From the NCBI GenBank assembly GCA_019914945.1, contig CM034109.1, positions 558,001 to 622,000 on the forward strand: a stretch of DNA of 64,000 nt, given 5' to 3'. The translations under genes and the position numbers were made by a program. This DNA comes from Typha latifolia. Lineage: Eukaryota > Streptophyta > Magnoliopsida > Poales > Typhaceae. The notes under the pieces were generated by a model, which worked only from the letters and a program-made list of their open reading frames with translations, was not told the DNA's origin and did not search any database. The first letter of the stretch is position 1. Every line of letters starts with the position of its first letter. Shown in pieces: positions 52,670-64,000 of this stretch.

Positions 52670-53073
52670 ATTTTAAAATAAGGATATAAAAATTAACTTT
52701 GATATGATGCAAGGTGAAGAAAGAGATGAGAAAGATATATTTTATTTTTTATAAAATTATCATAAGTACTCGTATCAAGCATAAATTAATAATTGAGTTA
52801 GTGTATGATATAAAATATAAGTTTAGCGAATAGTATTTGTATTCTAGAACGAAGATATTACGGTGTTTAGCTCTTATTCTAGAATAAAAATATTTTTTTA
52901 TTATTTAAAAAAATATATTTATTCTAATTATTTTTATGTTTACTTGTATTATGATATAAAGTAAAAAAAAAAAAAAAAAGTGTTTTGCATTATTTATCGG
53001 GTTGTTATAAAATACTCTTTGAGGAGTAGCATTCTAAAATTAAAAAAATTATTCTTGAAGTAGACGGGGCTTA
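52670..53073. repeat. dispersed repeat pair, copy B
   Basis: Same order of blocks as 33315-33597, in the same orientation, ending GAAGTAGACGGGGCTTAATT. An AT-rich insertion (about 52895-53010) separates the TAGAATAAA block from the end block. Confidence 0.6.
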
Positions 53074-54402
53074 ATTCTTTTCTCTTCTTTTTTTCACTTT
53101 ACTAATAAAAATAAAAATAAAAATAAAAAATAGTAATTGAAAAGGCTAAAATTGATAATATGACAGTCACATTATATTTGTTAACAGAAAAAAATATATA
53201 ATAGATAACAAAGTAAAAATTAACTATAATTCATCCTATATATATATATTGTGTTCACTAGTATAGAAAATGGATGTATCTAAGTTATCACAACTTAAAA
53301 AGGACCTATTGGTGTAGATGTTTGTTATCATATAATTAACAAAAATTAACTCTTAATACCCTGAGTAGGTTTTATATTAAAAGAATATCTTCTATTTTAT
53401 TGGTTATTGGGATTAAATTATTTTACTCCGCTAAAAAAAAAGTGAAAAGACTGAAATACCCCTATACTTATAATAATAATTTGGTATATTATTATTTTTG
53501 TTCCTCTATTCTCTTTAAAAAGACTATACAAAGTGGAAATTAACAATTGTTGGAAGTGGAATTATTAAAAAAAAAAGCTTAATATTTTACTCTTTAACTT
53601 GATCCAAAAGGTAAAAGATTATGATCTCGACGTATTAATAAAATAAAATAAAATAAATAAATAAATAAATAATTCTAGAAAAAAGATTGGGAGTTAAAAA
53701 CCGACATAGAGACAGACATACTACTGAAGGATCCGTAAATACCCCAAACTCCCATGGGCTGCCTCGTAATCCGTGCTCCAGTAATCATACGGCGACATGT
53801 AATCCCACGTGGCCCCACCTCTCACCATACTTCCCACCACGTAGACCCCCCCCAACAAAATTATAAATAATACCCTAATATTTTAACTATATTATAAATA
53901 GGTCCTTCCTTTTATTTCTGGCATTTATAAATTAAGCCCCCTGTGTTGTTAACAAATATCAAGCCACACCCCGTGGATTTTAAATCATATTTTCTTTTTA
54001 TAAATTTTAAAATAATATTTGAGTTTAAACAACAGTAGTTGTTGTAGTGTGATTTATATAATTTTGAGCAAATATGAGCTCTATTTATAAATAATAAATA
54101 ATAATAATAATAATAAAAGAAAGTTATTTGTTATTTTCTCAAATAAATAATTACAGCAAAAATATCATCTCCTCCTCACCTCTTCTCCATAACCAACCAT
54201 TAAAAAGTAATACTTAAGAGGCGAGGAGGTAATCTCACCCTCCCTTACCTTAATCTTCTCCTCCTCCATGAAAGCTTCCTCTCTTTCTCTCTCTCTTTCT
54301 CTCTCTCTCACCTTTCTTCCTTCTCCTCCTCCTTCTCTAACCTTTACTACTACTTCTACTACCAACTCATCTTCCTTTGGTGATCAAGAGAGAATCAAGA
54401 CC
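53074..54402. other. upstream region of the LAX2-like gene
   Basis: Mostly AT-rich, non-coding, with a GC-richer module at 53740-53850 that carries a G-box and a TCP-like site. A CT-rich leader at about 54270-54360 precedes the start codon. No clear TATA box. Confidence 0.5.
53805..53818. promoter_or_regulatory. overlapping G-box and TCP-like site
   Basis: CCACGTGG overlaps GTGGCCCCAC, about 600 bases upstream of the LAX2-like start codon. The first matches the bZIP/bHLH G-box, the second the GTGGNCCC core of class II TCP factors. Function is inference from the motif and position. Confidence 0.45.
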
Positions 54403-54411
54403 ATGGTATGA
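54403..54411 (+). other. two-codon uORF (ATG-GTA-TGA) before LAX2-like start
   Basis: The first ATG sits in an ACCATGG context, better than the main start, and is closed after one more codon. A second uORF starts inside it (ATG at 54408) and runs out of frame to TGA at 54507-54509, overlapping the main start at 54419. Both would lower translation of the main frame if the leader includes them. Confidence 0.55.
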
Positions 54412-54418
54412 GGCGAGG

Positions 54419-55334
54419 ATGGTGCTTCTCCGGCGAGACTACGACGCCTATGGGCCCTGCTTCGCCGATACCCACCACCTCAGTTTCACCACGAGGAGCT
54501 CATCTCTGAGGCCCACTCCAATGGCCCAACACTCTCCTTATCCCCCTAACCAAGAAAACAACGAAGGAGACGAAGAAGGAGAAGAACACCACCAACAAAT
54601 AAAGATCAATAGTACTAGTAGTAGTAGTAGTAGTAGTAATTATTCTAAAGCTTGGCTACAATTGGGTCTTGGCCCATCTCATCAAACCACTCCGGCTCAT
54701 GGAGAGAGAAGAGAAGGGATCACCGAGCTCAAGTTGTTCACCGATAGGCCGCCGCCGCTGCAGACGCCGTTGGATTACTCATCGATGATGCCGATGATGG
54801 GATACCGGCGAGATATGCCGTGGGCGATTTGGAATCCGAATTTGTTCATCGGTAGCAGCTCGGCGGCGGCGGTGCCGCGGCAATTCGCCGACGTGAGAGT
54901 GGTTATACCACCGCCGAGGCCGCAGACCGGGGTTTGGTTTGTTCTCCAGGCTGCACAAATCCAGTGAGTTGCATTTTAATTAGGTTAATTTAGTTTCTTT
55001 GAGATCTCTCTCAAAGTGACTTATTTGATTAGTTATTCTAACATTAAATTTTTTTTTTCCTTTTTTTTTTCTTTTTCGCGCAGAGGGAGGAAACCTTTCT
55101 TGCCTCAGATACCCAAGAACTACTTGAGGATCAAGTACTTGTGATCTCGCTAAACCTATATATTCTTGCATCATTTTCTCCAATTTTATTTCTTTTAATT
55201 CCCCTTCTTTGTTCATAGGGATGGGAGGCTGACAGTTAGGTTGTTGATCAAGTATTTGGTTAATAAGCTGGGACTGGAGGATGAGTCACAGGTACTGATC
55301 ATTATTACTATTACTCTTTGCTGCTTGTTGTTCT

Positions 55335-55383
<49 letters not shown>

Positions 55384-58300
55384 AAAGGTTTTGCATGGTA
55401 AGATATATACTAAGTTTATGTGATGATGAGAATCCTACAAGCTAGTATAAATGCACCATGGAGTAAAAAACAAAAAAACTATTTGCATGAGTAGTCATCT
55501 GTTCTTTCTCATGGTTGGTGAAAGGAGCTTGCGAGCTAAACGGAGTGCTTCAGATGTTGGTTTTCTTTCTTTTGTGTTAATTTCTTTTTTAGGTGAGATG
55601 TGATTGTCTGAGTGGCACATCATTGCTAGCTCATCCACCATGACAAAATGCTCACCCAAACATGAGAACTGTTAATTCCTTGGACCTGCTTGGGCAATTA
55701 ACTGGGTAGATGCTTAGTCATTAACTAGCGGTTTGTTTTGATGTGGTTTTAATAGTTTAAATGGAGAGGCATGAATTAGTTCTGCCGATAAGAATGCTTA
55801 GATAATTTGTAGGCTGCTGGTGAAACCCTCACTAGGGCTCATGACCCATCACAGGGAAAGTAACTTTTGATCTCCTAGGCTTGACATGCTATATATGGAA
55901 GAGTCAGACCTAGGTGATGAGCATTCTTGTAGGATTCTAAGAAGAACAACAAGAAGAAACCCACATATATATTATATATATAGTGTACATGTAATAGATG
56001 CCACTATATATAAAGTTACTGTCCTTGTTGCTGGTGTAGGGTGCCTGGGAGAAACAAAACATGAAAAGCCATTTTGCACCTACCTTTAGCGAAAGTTATG
56101 CTCCATCTATAGACATGAAAGCAGTACCTTAGGGTTGGAGTTGCATGGAAAGCCCTCCATCAGTTGAAAAAGATCTCTTCATAATGACTTTTAGATTTTG
56201 CTTCCTGGTAAAAACCAATGTACTCATATTTTGGCAGCAAGACTGTGCAGAAGTATAATGACAAGCATTCTTTTGTTTAAGAATTTCATTAGAAAGAAAG
56301 CTCATGGGATCTTAGTTTCATGCAATATGGAACCTCTCTTTTTGCTATACCTTAATTTTGTTTTTAGAGCTTTCAGAGGTACTTTAGTTAGAATGAACAA
56401 TTAATGATGCACATATTGTTGTTGGCTAATGAGTTAGGGAGTTAGAAGAGTACTAATTATTTAGGAGGGCTGATATAGTAATAAAAGAAGACTATAGTGA
56501 TCAGTCTTCTTAAACTAATTTGTTACGAATGGTTGGAGCATTCAGCATTGTATGCCTAAAGCTTGAAGTTTGATCCTCTCATGTTATGAGCATGAGATAT
56601 TCCACCAGCTACTACATAGCCAAGGATTGTTTGAACATGACTTCCCTTTTGAAAACTTAATTATTATCAAGTATAGAACAATTGGAAGTTCCCTTTAATT
56701 TCTCATTTCACTTAGATTGATATATTAATTCGAAGTTCTCTTTAATTTCTCAAATCAGTTGGGATAAATTAATTGGAATTTTCCTTTAATTCCTCATTTC
56801 ACTTAGATTAATATATTAATTCGAAGTTCTCTTTAATTTCTCATTCCACTTAGAATATATTAATTGGAAGTTCTATCATTAGTATAGAACAACATCCATT
56901 CTGTTTAAATATCATCAAGTAAACTAGGTAGGCGAACATATTACTGGTAGAGTGATTGTTCTCTAGCTGGCACCTATTTAAGAAGAGTTTCCAGTGATGT
57001 TAAAAGTATATATCCAGATCTCCTCCTTTTATTTGATAAATAAAAAGTAATTAATATATATCTTCAATTATTGTCATTACTGGAGGATTCATAATTAACA
57101 GCTATTGGTTGCCAAAATTTATATGAATTGACCACCACCATTTGTAAATTACATATCTACAAGATTCAGCACTATTGCAGATGCATGTAGACTTTGAAAT
57201 AGCTACTGATGATTCATCTAGGTTAATAGGTTTGTGCAGTGAACAAGATCTTCTACAAATTATGTACTAGATTTTATAATTTTCTGTCGTTTTTTTTTTC
57301 TTCTTCTTATTGTTTACTAGTCCAATTTGGATTTTATATAGTCCTTTTTCTGAAGAGACAAGAAAAGTACATAGCTTTGCTTTAAGAACATAAGAGCTTC
57401 TTCCTTAATGTGAGACAAGTGATATATATCTTGTGTAACTATTAAAACGAAAATATGTGTGTGTATTTATGTATGCATTTATATGTTAATGGAGATAAAT
57501 TAATATACATTACTGAAAGAGAACTAAAGTATATAATATATTTGTATGTAACAGAATTATATATCCTCAACCTACAATAAATAATCAAATGTTTGAGATA
57601 TTAGTCAATGGCATCTTTCGTAGCTTTTTTTTCCTTACAAAACAAAGCAGAAGAGAAATGGTTCAAGAAGATCTTGGTGCTCTCTATTTTGGCTTATTAT
57701 ACATTATATACTTTTTAATATTTGTAACATTTACTCGTTAATCATGAGTATGCCACATTAACTATCCGAGATCTAATTTAATTATTTTATATTCTCTTTA
57801 TGATATGTTTGGAAACATGATTTCTAACGTTTGGTCGTTGTCAAATTAATCTCGATCCAGCATGCATTTAAACTGTCCTTCTTAATTTCCATGCACTTAT
57901 ATGCAAGATGTAGGTTAGAGAGTCTTAATTTTAGAGATCATCTACCTCAGCTTATGCGTACTTTGCATGAGAGGTTTCAAATATGGATCAAATAATAACT
58001 TAGCTATTTCCAATTGACATTTGGAATTTGTTCTTTGGATCATTTATTCCTTTCCTGCCAATGCAAAGTTGCAAACAATGTAGCTATGTGATCTTCACGA
58101 GCTGCTAAAGTGCACTTTATATTAATTAATATAGATTTAATTATATTATCAGCTTAGTATGGAGTTTATGCTTCAATTGTCATTGTTAGACCTTTTCGTA
58201 TAGCATATATAGTACCCACCAAGAACAATAACTACTATTTATATCATCATGATGAACTGGAAATTAACATGTAGGTTGAGATATAGAGCATATGCTTCGT

Positions 58301-61019
58301 GTCATCACTAATTCCTTCTTTCGTAATATATTCATGTCATGCAGATGTATTTAATTTAAAATGTCAACTCTATGATTGCTCCTCAATTTTTCTATTGACA
58401 TATGTGAGCCTTCCTGCTAAAGTTTCTCAAGATTAGTGTACATGGATTATAATACTATATTCTAACACAAGATGCATCCTAAATAATGAACTAATTAAAA
58501 GATATATATATAATTTTATAGCAATCAGTGAATAAATAATAAAAGATTCCATGCCTCTCAGTACAGCTTAATGTGATGATGCTTTCAATTATTTAATCCT
58601 TTATTTAAGCCGCAAAAAGTACTTAATGAACTTTTTATTTTCCTTTCCTTGTATGCCATTTGATCAAAACTAACATAGAAGGCATCACCTATAGTGGGAG
58701 ACCATCATCATGTACTTAGACAAAAAAGATGAGATTAATAATTATTATCCTATAGGTGGAATAGAAAAGCCTGCCCCTAGTGTAGCACATTTGACTATGA
58801 TTAATGGCTAAGTGGCAGAACTATATTCTTGGATAAGTAGAGACTATATATATATATATATATCTATATATATTAGGAGAAGGTTGTAAGTATACGTGGA
58901 AAATTTGCATGGGAAAAGGAGGCAATAGTCTGATTGTCATGCTCTCGAGGGGCTTACCTCATCATGCAATGCATATATATATATATACACACACACACCT
59001 TTGCACACCTCTTGAAAGCTAAGCCAGACCCTACAGTACTTTGCTAAATTGCTCTAGGATTGTTGGTAGAGAGGACCCATCAAGAATCTCTAGGTAGGAC
59101 ACTCTCACTTTGTAAAAATATGGAGATGGCCTCCATTACCTTATCTCTTTATTCCACAACACACATACATACAAATAGTTTGGTTAAGATGATAGCATCA
59201 AATAGATGCAAAGAACAGGCTGATTACTTACCACAATAGTCATGTCCTATTATGAATTGCTCCCTAGATAACTCGTTGATCTAAAAGCTTAAGATGTTAA
59301 ATGTATATTATACTTTTAACATGCCTGCGAATTTAAGCTGCTAGGTAACAAATTAATAATATATATTATTATCTTTTAACATTATTAAAGACCCAAAAAA
59401 AAAAAAAAAAGAGTAAAGAAGTAGTAATCCTTTAGGATGCATATAGGAAGTAAATATACAAAAGGAGGATTAAAGAGGGTACTTGAATATTTGTTAATAA
59501 AGAGGAAGGAAAAATAAATAAAACTTTGGAGGAGTAGTCAAAGAAAGGGGTTTTCTAATATTTAAGTGTATACCTCTTAAAATTAATATTTGCCTGCATG
59601 TTCCTCAAAACATTATACTTGTAGTCTTATATTCTTTTTTAAATTACTAAGATTTTGATGTATATATGTCAAAAAGTAACCTCAAGATTATCAATGCAAA
59701 AAATCATATAATTTTAAAGAGTATAGGCCCAAATATAAAATCTAGAAGGGCGTATACGAAAATAATGAACTTTGAGGGGGTGTACTTATAAAAAAGAAAA
59801 CCCTAGAAAAAGAAAGAGAACGTGAGGCGGACGGCAGACGTGCATGCTGTTTTGTCGTGACCTGAGGAAAATCGCGCCGATTCCTCGGCGTGCTTCTACG
59901 ATCCATAACCTCTTTATTTTCTCTCTCATCCCACTTAGACCGAGTTTTTGACCAAACTAGCCCTCCCAAATTTCTTTTTTTACAAGTCTAGTATAATATA
60001 ATTATAATTATTCTACTAAGTAATTTTTAAATATAAATCATTGACAGATATTTACATTAAAAATTTAAAATCACTCAGAAAATTCGCAAATTACCAGGAA
60101 TTTTTTTTTTCTGCTTTCTTAATCAGCTATTTATATGAATTTTATTTTTCCAAACTTGGTTAATTTAGAAAAACTCCACTTAGATGTAGTATTTTATTTC
60201 CAGTGTAATATTTGAGAATATTATTTAATTCGATGGATTCTCCATGTATGTGACTGAGAATATAAGCAACCTTATCTAGAATTATACAATAGTTTTTGTT
60301 GCTTAACCTAGTTGTATTATTTCATTAGTTGGTGGGTACTTCTTAATTTTATGAGTTTAGATCTTTAACAAATATAATTAACCTATCATAAGTGGTAGAC
60401 ACGTCAATGATACATTTGAGATTCGGTTAATATTTGTTAATCAACTTTCTTCTTTATAGTGTAGTTTAAAACTAGCAAGGTGTTCCTTGGGATGGGGTAA
60501 CCTTAATGTAGTGATAATCATATTATCATTGGGCTAGAGTTAGAATTAGAGAGTAAGATGTACGTAGGCTTTAGTCTGATTCCATTCCATAAATCAAGGT
60601 GGAAAGTAACAAATACCCATCAACATAGACAAATCATATTTGATCTCTACTATGTTATCCTCTTATTGATATATCTGTTCTTAAAAGTAAGTTCTCCTAT
60701 ATTTGTAGCTTCATAAGATGTTATTAATCAAAGACAGTAAATTAGATGCCTGTCTTGTAATATATACTTACAATCATAACGCAATTATAAATAATTAAGA
60801 AAAAAAAGGAAATTATACAAAGCTTTGAAGTTGCATTTACATGTGTACTAAAACCAGGTAGAGCTCACCTGCAAAGGGCAGCTTCTTCTTCCCTTCTTGA
60901 CTTTGCAACATGTAAGAGACAGTATATGGAGTTCGACGGAGGCAGTCGCATCGCTACCGGACTCGTCGGCCACCGCAGATCATGTGATGACCTTGCATTA
61001 TGGTAGGAGTGCATCATAG
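54419..61019 (+). CDS. LAX PANICLE2-like nuclear regulator (RAWUL-like C-terminus)
   Basis: Exons 54419-54963, 55084-55134, 55219-55291 and 60858-61019 give 831 nt, 276 residues, all junctions in phase. Rice LAX2 and maize barren stalk2 family proteins are nuclear and needed for axillary meristem formation. The N-terminal half is low-complexity, with a Ser run at about 67-73 coded by an AGT repeat. An LQLGL EAR-like motif is at about 80-84. The conserved half starts near TGVWFVLQAAQ (about 170). It continues PFLPQIPKNYLRIKDGRLTV, LLIKYLVNKLGLEDES and VELTCKGQLLLPFLTLQHVR, ending in DHVMTLHYGR. That order matches the ubiquitin-like RAWUL domain of DRIP-type E3 ligases. The last exon lies 5.57 kb away yet completes the domain exactly. 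The start at 54419 (A at -3, G at +4) is preferred, but 54403/54408 uORFs precede it. Confidence 0.88.
55337..55379. repeat. (AT)n microsatellite in the large intron
   Basis: About 21 AT units, 45 bases after the exon 3 donor at 55291. Confidence 0.9.
56681..56875. repeat. 91-bp higher-order minisatellite (47+44 bp subunits)
   Basis: Four subunits, 56681-56727 (47), 56728-56771 (44), 56772-56818 (47) and 56819-56862 (44), plus a partial fifth. Odd subunits start ATTGGAA and even ones ATTCGAAGTTCTC. All continue CTTTAATTxCTCATTxCACTTAG, with subunit 2 diverged at the end. The alternation gives two 91-bp dimers. It lies inside the 5.57-kb intron of the LAX2-like gene. Confidence 0.85.
59725..59800. 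repeat. dispersed GGGTATACAT repeat, copy 3
   Basis: AAGGGCGTATACGAAAATAA and GAGGGGGTGTACTTATAAAA within the large LAX2-like intron resemble the blocks at 18734-18800 and 30245-30365. They are more diverged than the other copies. Confidence 0.4.
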
Positions 61020-63932
61020 ATTTTCTGAGTAATAGGTCCACTGATCTCTTCACAACTTCTGGCCATGCTTTCTGCTTCATCCTCATCTATTTCACTGAGG
61101 GAAACAGCTTGGAAGTACATCTGTAGGATTTGAGATATCACATCAGGAGTGCAGCTTCCAAGCCATTTGGCTTGGTATTTTTGCCTTTTTCCTTCCTAAT
61201 TCACTAATTCCAATTTCAGCTGTCATTTTTGTAATTCTTCCTTCAATGAGCTTTCAAGACTTATTGCTAATCCTTAGAGTGAAACAACCAAGATACTGAC
61301 CATTCTATGTTTGAACCTTTGGTAGCTTCAAAACTTGAGCTTATTTTGTGATTTAAGAAGCAGGGGCTGCATCAAAGTCAACAATGGCAGATCAATTTCA
61401 TTGTCCCTGGAAGACAAAGCACAAACTGGTTAAATGCTTTTATGAGCAACAGCTCCTAACTAATCAAGGGCAGAAAGCAGTAACAAAATGTTGTATTATA
61501 ATGTGATGTCGATACCGATTAGTCCCAGGTCTGTAAGGGTCTATGTTAAATCAAATACTATCAACTCTTTTTATCATCTCTGAATATATACGAAATATTG
61601 ATTACTGAACCAAAGAGCTCTAATTAGCTCTGATAAGGAACATGCTTTACTTTCTTCATAGTTCTAGTCTTAAATCAATGAACTTCCATTGTGATGTCAC
61701 CTATAAATCATGGATGAACTCGTCAGAATTCCACGATTCTTCTGCTCTTAATCAAGTCACCAGTCGACATAGACTATTAGTTAGTTCTACTTTGCAATGC
61801 AGCAGACAGTAGCACTGTTCTCATATGAGCAACATGCCTTCTCCATTCAATTATACATATCTATAACCATGAAGTAACAAGAAGAAGCAATAATGCGCAT
61901 CAATATGGGGCTCATTTCTTTCCCAAAGTGGTTAGAACCACTCTTCAAACTTATGTACATAAATAATTCTCTGGCTTTTTTTATTTGAATCACTTTCAAA
62001 GTTGTTAGAACTACTGCATCAAAACCACCAAAACTTTATATATATACTCTTTTCCAAACAACAGGTCTGACTAAAATTAGACTTCAAAATCAATATTTTA
62101 CTTTAATAATTTTCATCAAACATCTCATAATTTATGCTAAAACTTATACATAAAATTTAAACATGTTATATGAATAAAATTTTATTAGAAATACAATTTG
62201 CCAATTACAAAAGAACAAATAAAGCCTTTCACAAATACCTATCTTTGTCACCTTGAGTAAAAAAGTTGCTTCTCTGACTTGAACATGCGATATTAGACTG
62301 TGTGACACTAATTCAGATTAGCTCAAATTGGCATCAAAGCATATGGTACTCCTTTTGATGCTGCCCTACTTATATATATATATTGCAAACCAGCAAGCAA
62401 TCAACAAATAACTCTCCTTGCTTAACCCCCACATGAAAGAAGATTCAATAGAAACTGTACAGACTGAGCTGGAGAACAAAATCTCCAACCTTGAGGCTTG
62501 AGCTCTGATGGCTCAATTTTACACTCTAGTTTGGGTGTTGCAGAGAAAAGTTCCATTCAACAAAAAAATCTTTAGGAATTGAAACTTTGGAAAGGAATCT
62601 AACCCAAAGACAACTGTGAATTATGTTGTATTTCTCCATCTTTTATACATCCTCTTCATTTATGTAGGAGAGGAATCTAACACAAATTGGGGTATCTTAT
62701 GCCTCTTTGAACTAAAAATAAATTCAATTTGAACTAGGGGGCCTTCCACTAAAATACAGAAGCTTCCATCCATCATACTAAACTTAAAAAAAAAGACAAT
62801 AGAGAGAAGAGTTCGTGCACCTGTTAAGTGTGTCTGGATGAGCCAAAACCTTGCTTCTACACCATAACAATTCTTCTATTGTTTTTCAGATAGAAGAAGA
62901 GATTGAAGCCCTACTTTGGTACTGTAATTTAAAAGAAATAAAAAGGAATCTAGACAATATTGAAGAGGAAAAGCAACGGTTCTTATCTAGTGCCATCCAT
63001 GCATCAAAGAAGAACTATTTCTTCTTCAATCTCCAGTTTTTTTAATAGCGATATCATATCATTTGATATTAGACCATTTTGATATACTAAGCTAAACCAT
63101 TTCTCACAATACACCCATCTGAACTGATATTAACTCTGCAGTCTGCACATTCAAAATTCTCAAGTAACTAAAGAATTTAATGCTTTTCGAAAATCCTGTT
63201 TGCTATGAGCCTTCTTCTAGGTTCTTATCCAGTGCTGTTGACTTTATATCCATAGTCCAAATATTAGAGCTGTGTGTTTTATTCTCCATCCGATAAAAGA
63301 GACCTAAATGACCCTCAATGTTGGAAGGTTATCATCTGAAAAACTTGTAAGCATTTTGCACACAAAACAGGATCCATAGTAGATGTGTCTACAGCATAAT
63401 CACGAATAGGAATATAATTCGTTAATAGCTCATTTTCTTAGGGTGGTCAGTCGGTCACTTCCTCAAATGCTCATATAGCACCAATGTATAAGCATAAAAA
63501 AAGCCAACAAACTACGGAACTACATAAAAGACATCAATGCAATGATAGAAAGAACTAGCTATGAATATATCATCCTGATCAAGAAAGAAATCTTGCTTAC
63601 ACATGATGCAAATCCAACTTCATGTTCAGAGTCTTCGCAATATACTAAACTGCAATGGAGAGCTTACTGTATCAAGCCATAGTAAAACCTTCTGTTACAA
63701 TAATTTAACGTCCTGAGTACAGGAATACAATGTCCCAATACAAGTATAAAGTCTGACAATCTTCCAGCTTCAACCCACCATCCTTCAGAGTGTCCCATTC
63801 AAATGGTACTAATATATCTGATTATACAGGAAGAAAAATGTAAACTCTTGATTAAAGTGTGTCCTAGGCTAGCTTGATCTCTCATGGGTAGGTCAAGCTC
63901 ACAAACCTAACATTCTGGATCATTTGACTCCT
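61020..63932. other. downstream region of the LAX2-like gene
   Basis: It starts with the 3'UTR. Two possible orphan exons exist. One is on the minus strand, 61412-61333 (NEIDLPLLTLMQPLLLKSQ after a TTCCAG acceptor). The other is on the plus strand, 62891-63045 (IEEEIEALLWYCNLKEIK after a TTTTTCAG acceptor). Neither could be joined to a neighbour or matched to a family. No RNA gene recognised. Confidence 0.35.
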
Positions 63933-64000
63933 CTAAGATGATTTTACGCTGATCAACTCAATTCTAGGCAAGGCAAGCTCAATGCAAGATTCTTCTGAGT
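63933..64000 (-). CDS. possible last codons of an unidentified gene (partial)
   Basis: On the minus strand the frame is open from the window edge to a TAG at 63935-63933 and reads SEESCIELALPRIELISVKSS. Composition is coding-like and the downstream 230 bases could be its 3'UTR. Only 21 residues are visible, too few to name a family. It may be chance. Confidence 0.3.
   Translation of the reverse strand, partial: SEESCIELALPRIELISVKSS

Overview
This is nuclear DNA from a flowering plant. The genes are intron-rich with GT/GC...AG junctions. They encode a plastid-targeted Hsp100 and a plastid acyl carrier protein with transit peptides, a PLS-DYW pentatricopeptide (PPR) protein, a NET/KIP1-like protein, a plant FCP1-type CTD phosphatase and a LAX PANICLE2-like protein. 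The intergenic DNA is AT-rich, with many microsatellites, small inverted-repeat elements and solo LTR-like copies. I cannot fix the species or decide monocot versus dicot from the sequence alone.

Layout. 1-275: wreck of a PPR gene. 1931-8002 (+): ClpC, nine coding exons assembled to 920 codons, with a probable 5'UTR intron and one GC-AG intron. 9318-11828 (-): serine carboxypeptidase-like protein, ten exons, 464 codons, convergent with ClpC. 12.0-20.8 kb: gene-poor, with a solo LTR-like element carrying a perfect 5-bp target duplication (19578-19861) and a 193-bp MITE (20220-20412). 20868-22395 (-): NAB-domain (NET/kinase-interacting) protein, two exons. 23919-29259 (-): CPL3-type RNA polymerase II CTD phosphatase, twelve exons, 1261 codons. 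31040-32708 (-): plastid acyl carrier protein, four exons. 33830-36325 (+): intronless DYW PPR protein, divergent from the ACP gene. 36.3-54.4 kb: no assignable gene; repeats, GC islands, a second solo LTR-like copy and a duplicated dispersed repeat. 54419-61019 (+): LAX2-like regulator, four exons with a 5.57-kb last intron that holds a 91-bp higher-order minisatellite. At the right edge (63933-64000, -) there may be the last codons of another gene.

The genes are independent housekeeping or developmental loci, not a cluster. Two act in plastids (ClpC proteostasis, ACP fatty-acid synthesis), one probably in organelle RNA editing (PPR-DYW), one in Pol II regulation (CPL3), one at the actin/membrane interface (NET-like), one in the secretory pathway or vacuole (SCPL) and one in meristem regulation (LAX2-like). 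All exon joins were checked by hand: every junction keeps the reading frame and conserved protein blocks run across it. I found no convincing new multi-gene system. The most unusual items are the LAX2-like gene's architecture, the paired repeat families and the GC-AG intron in ClpC.
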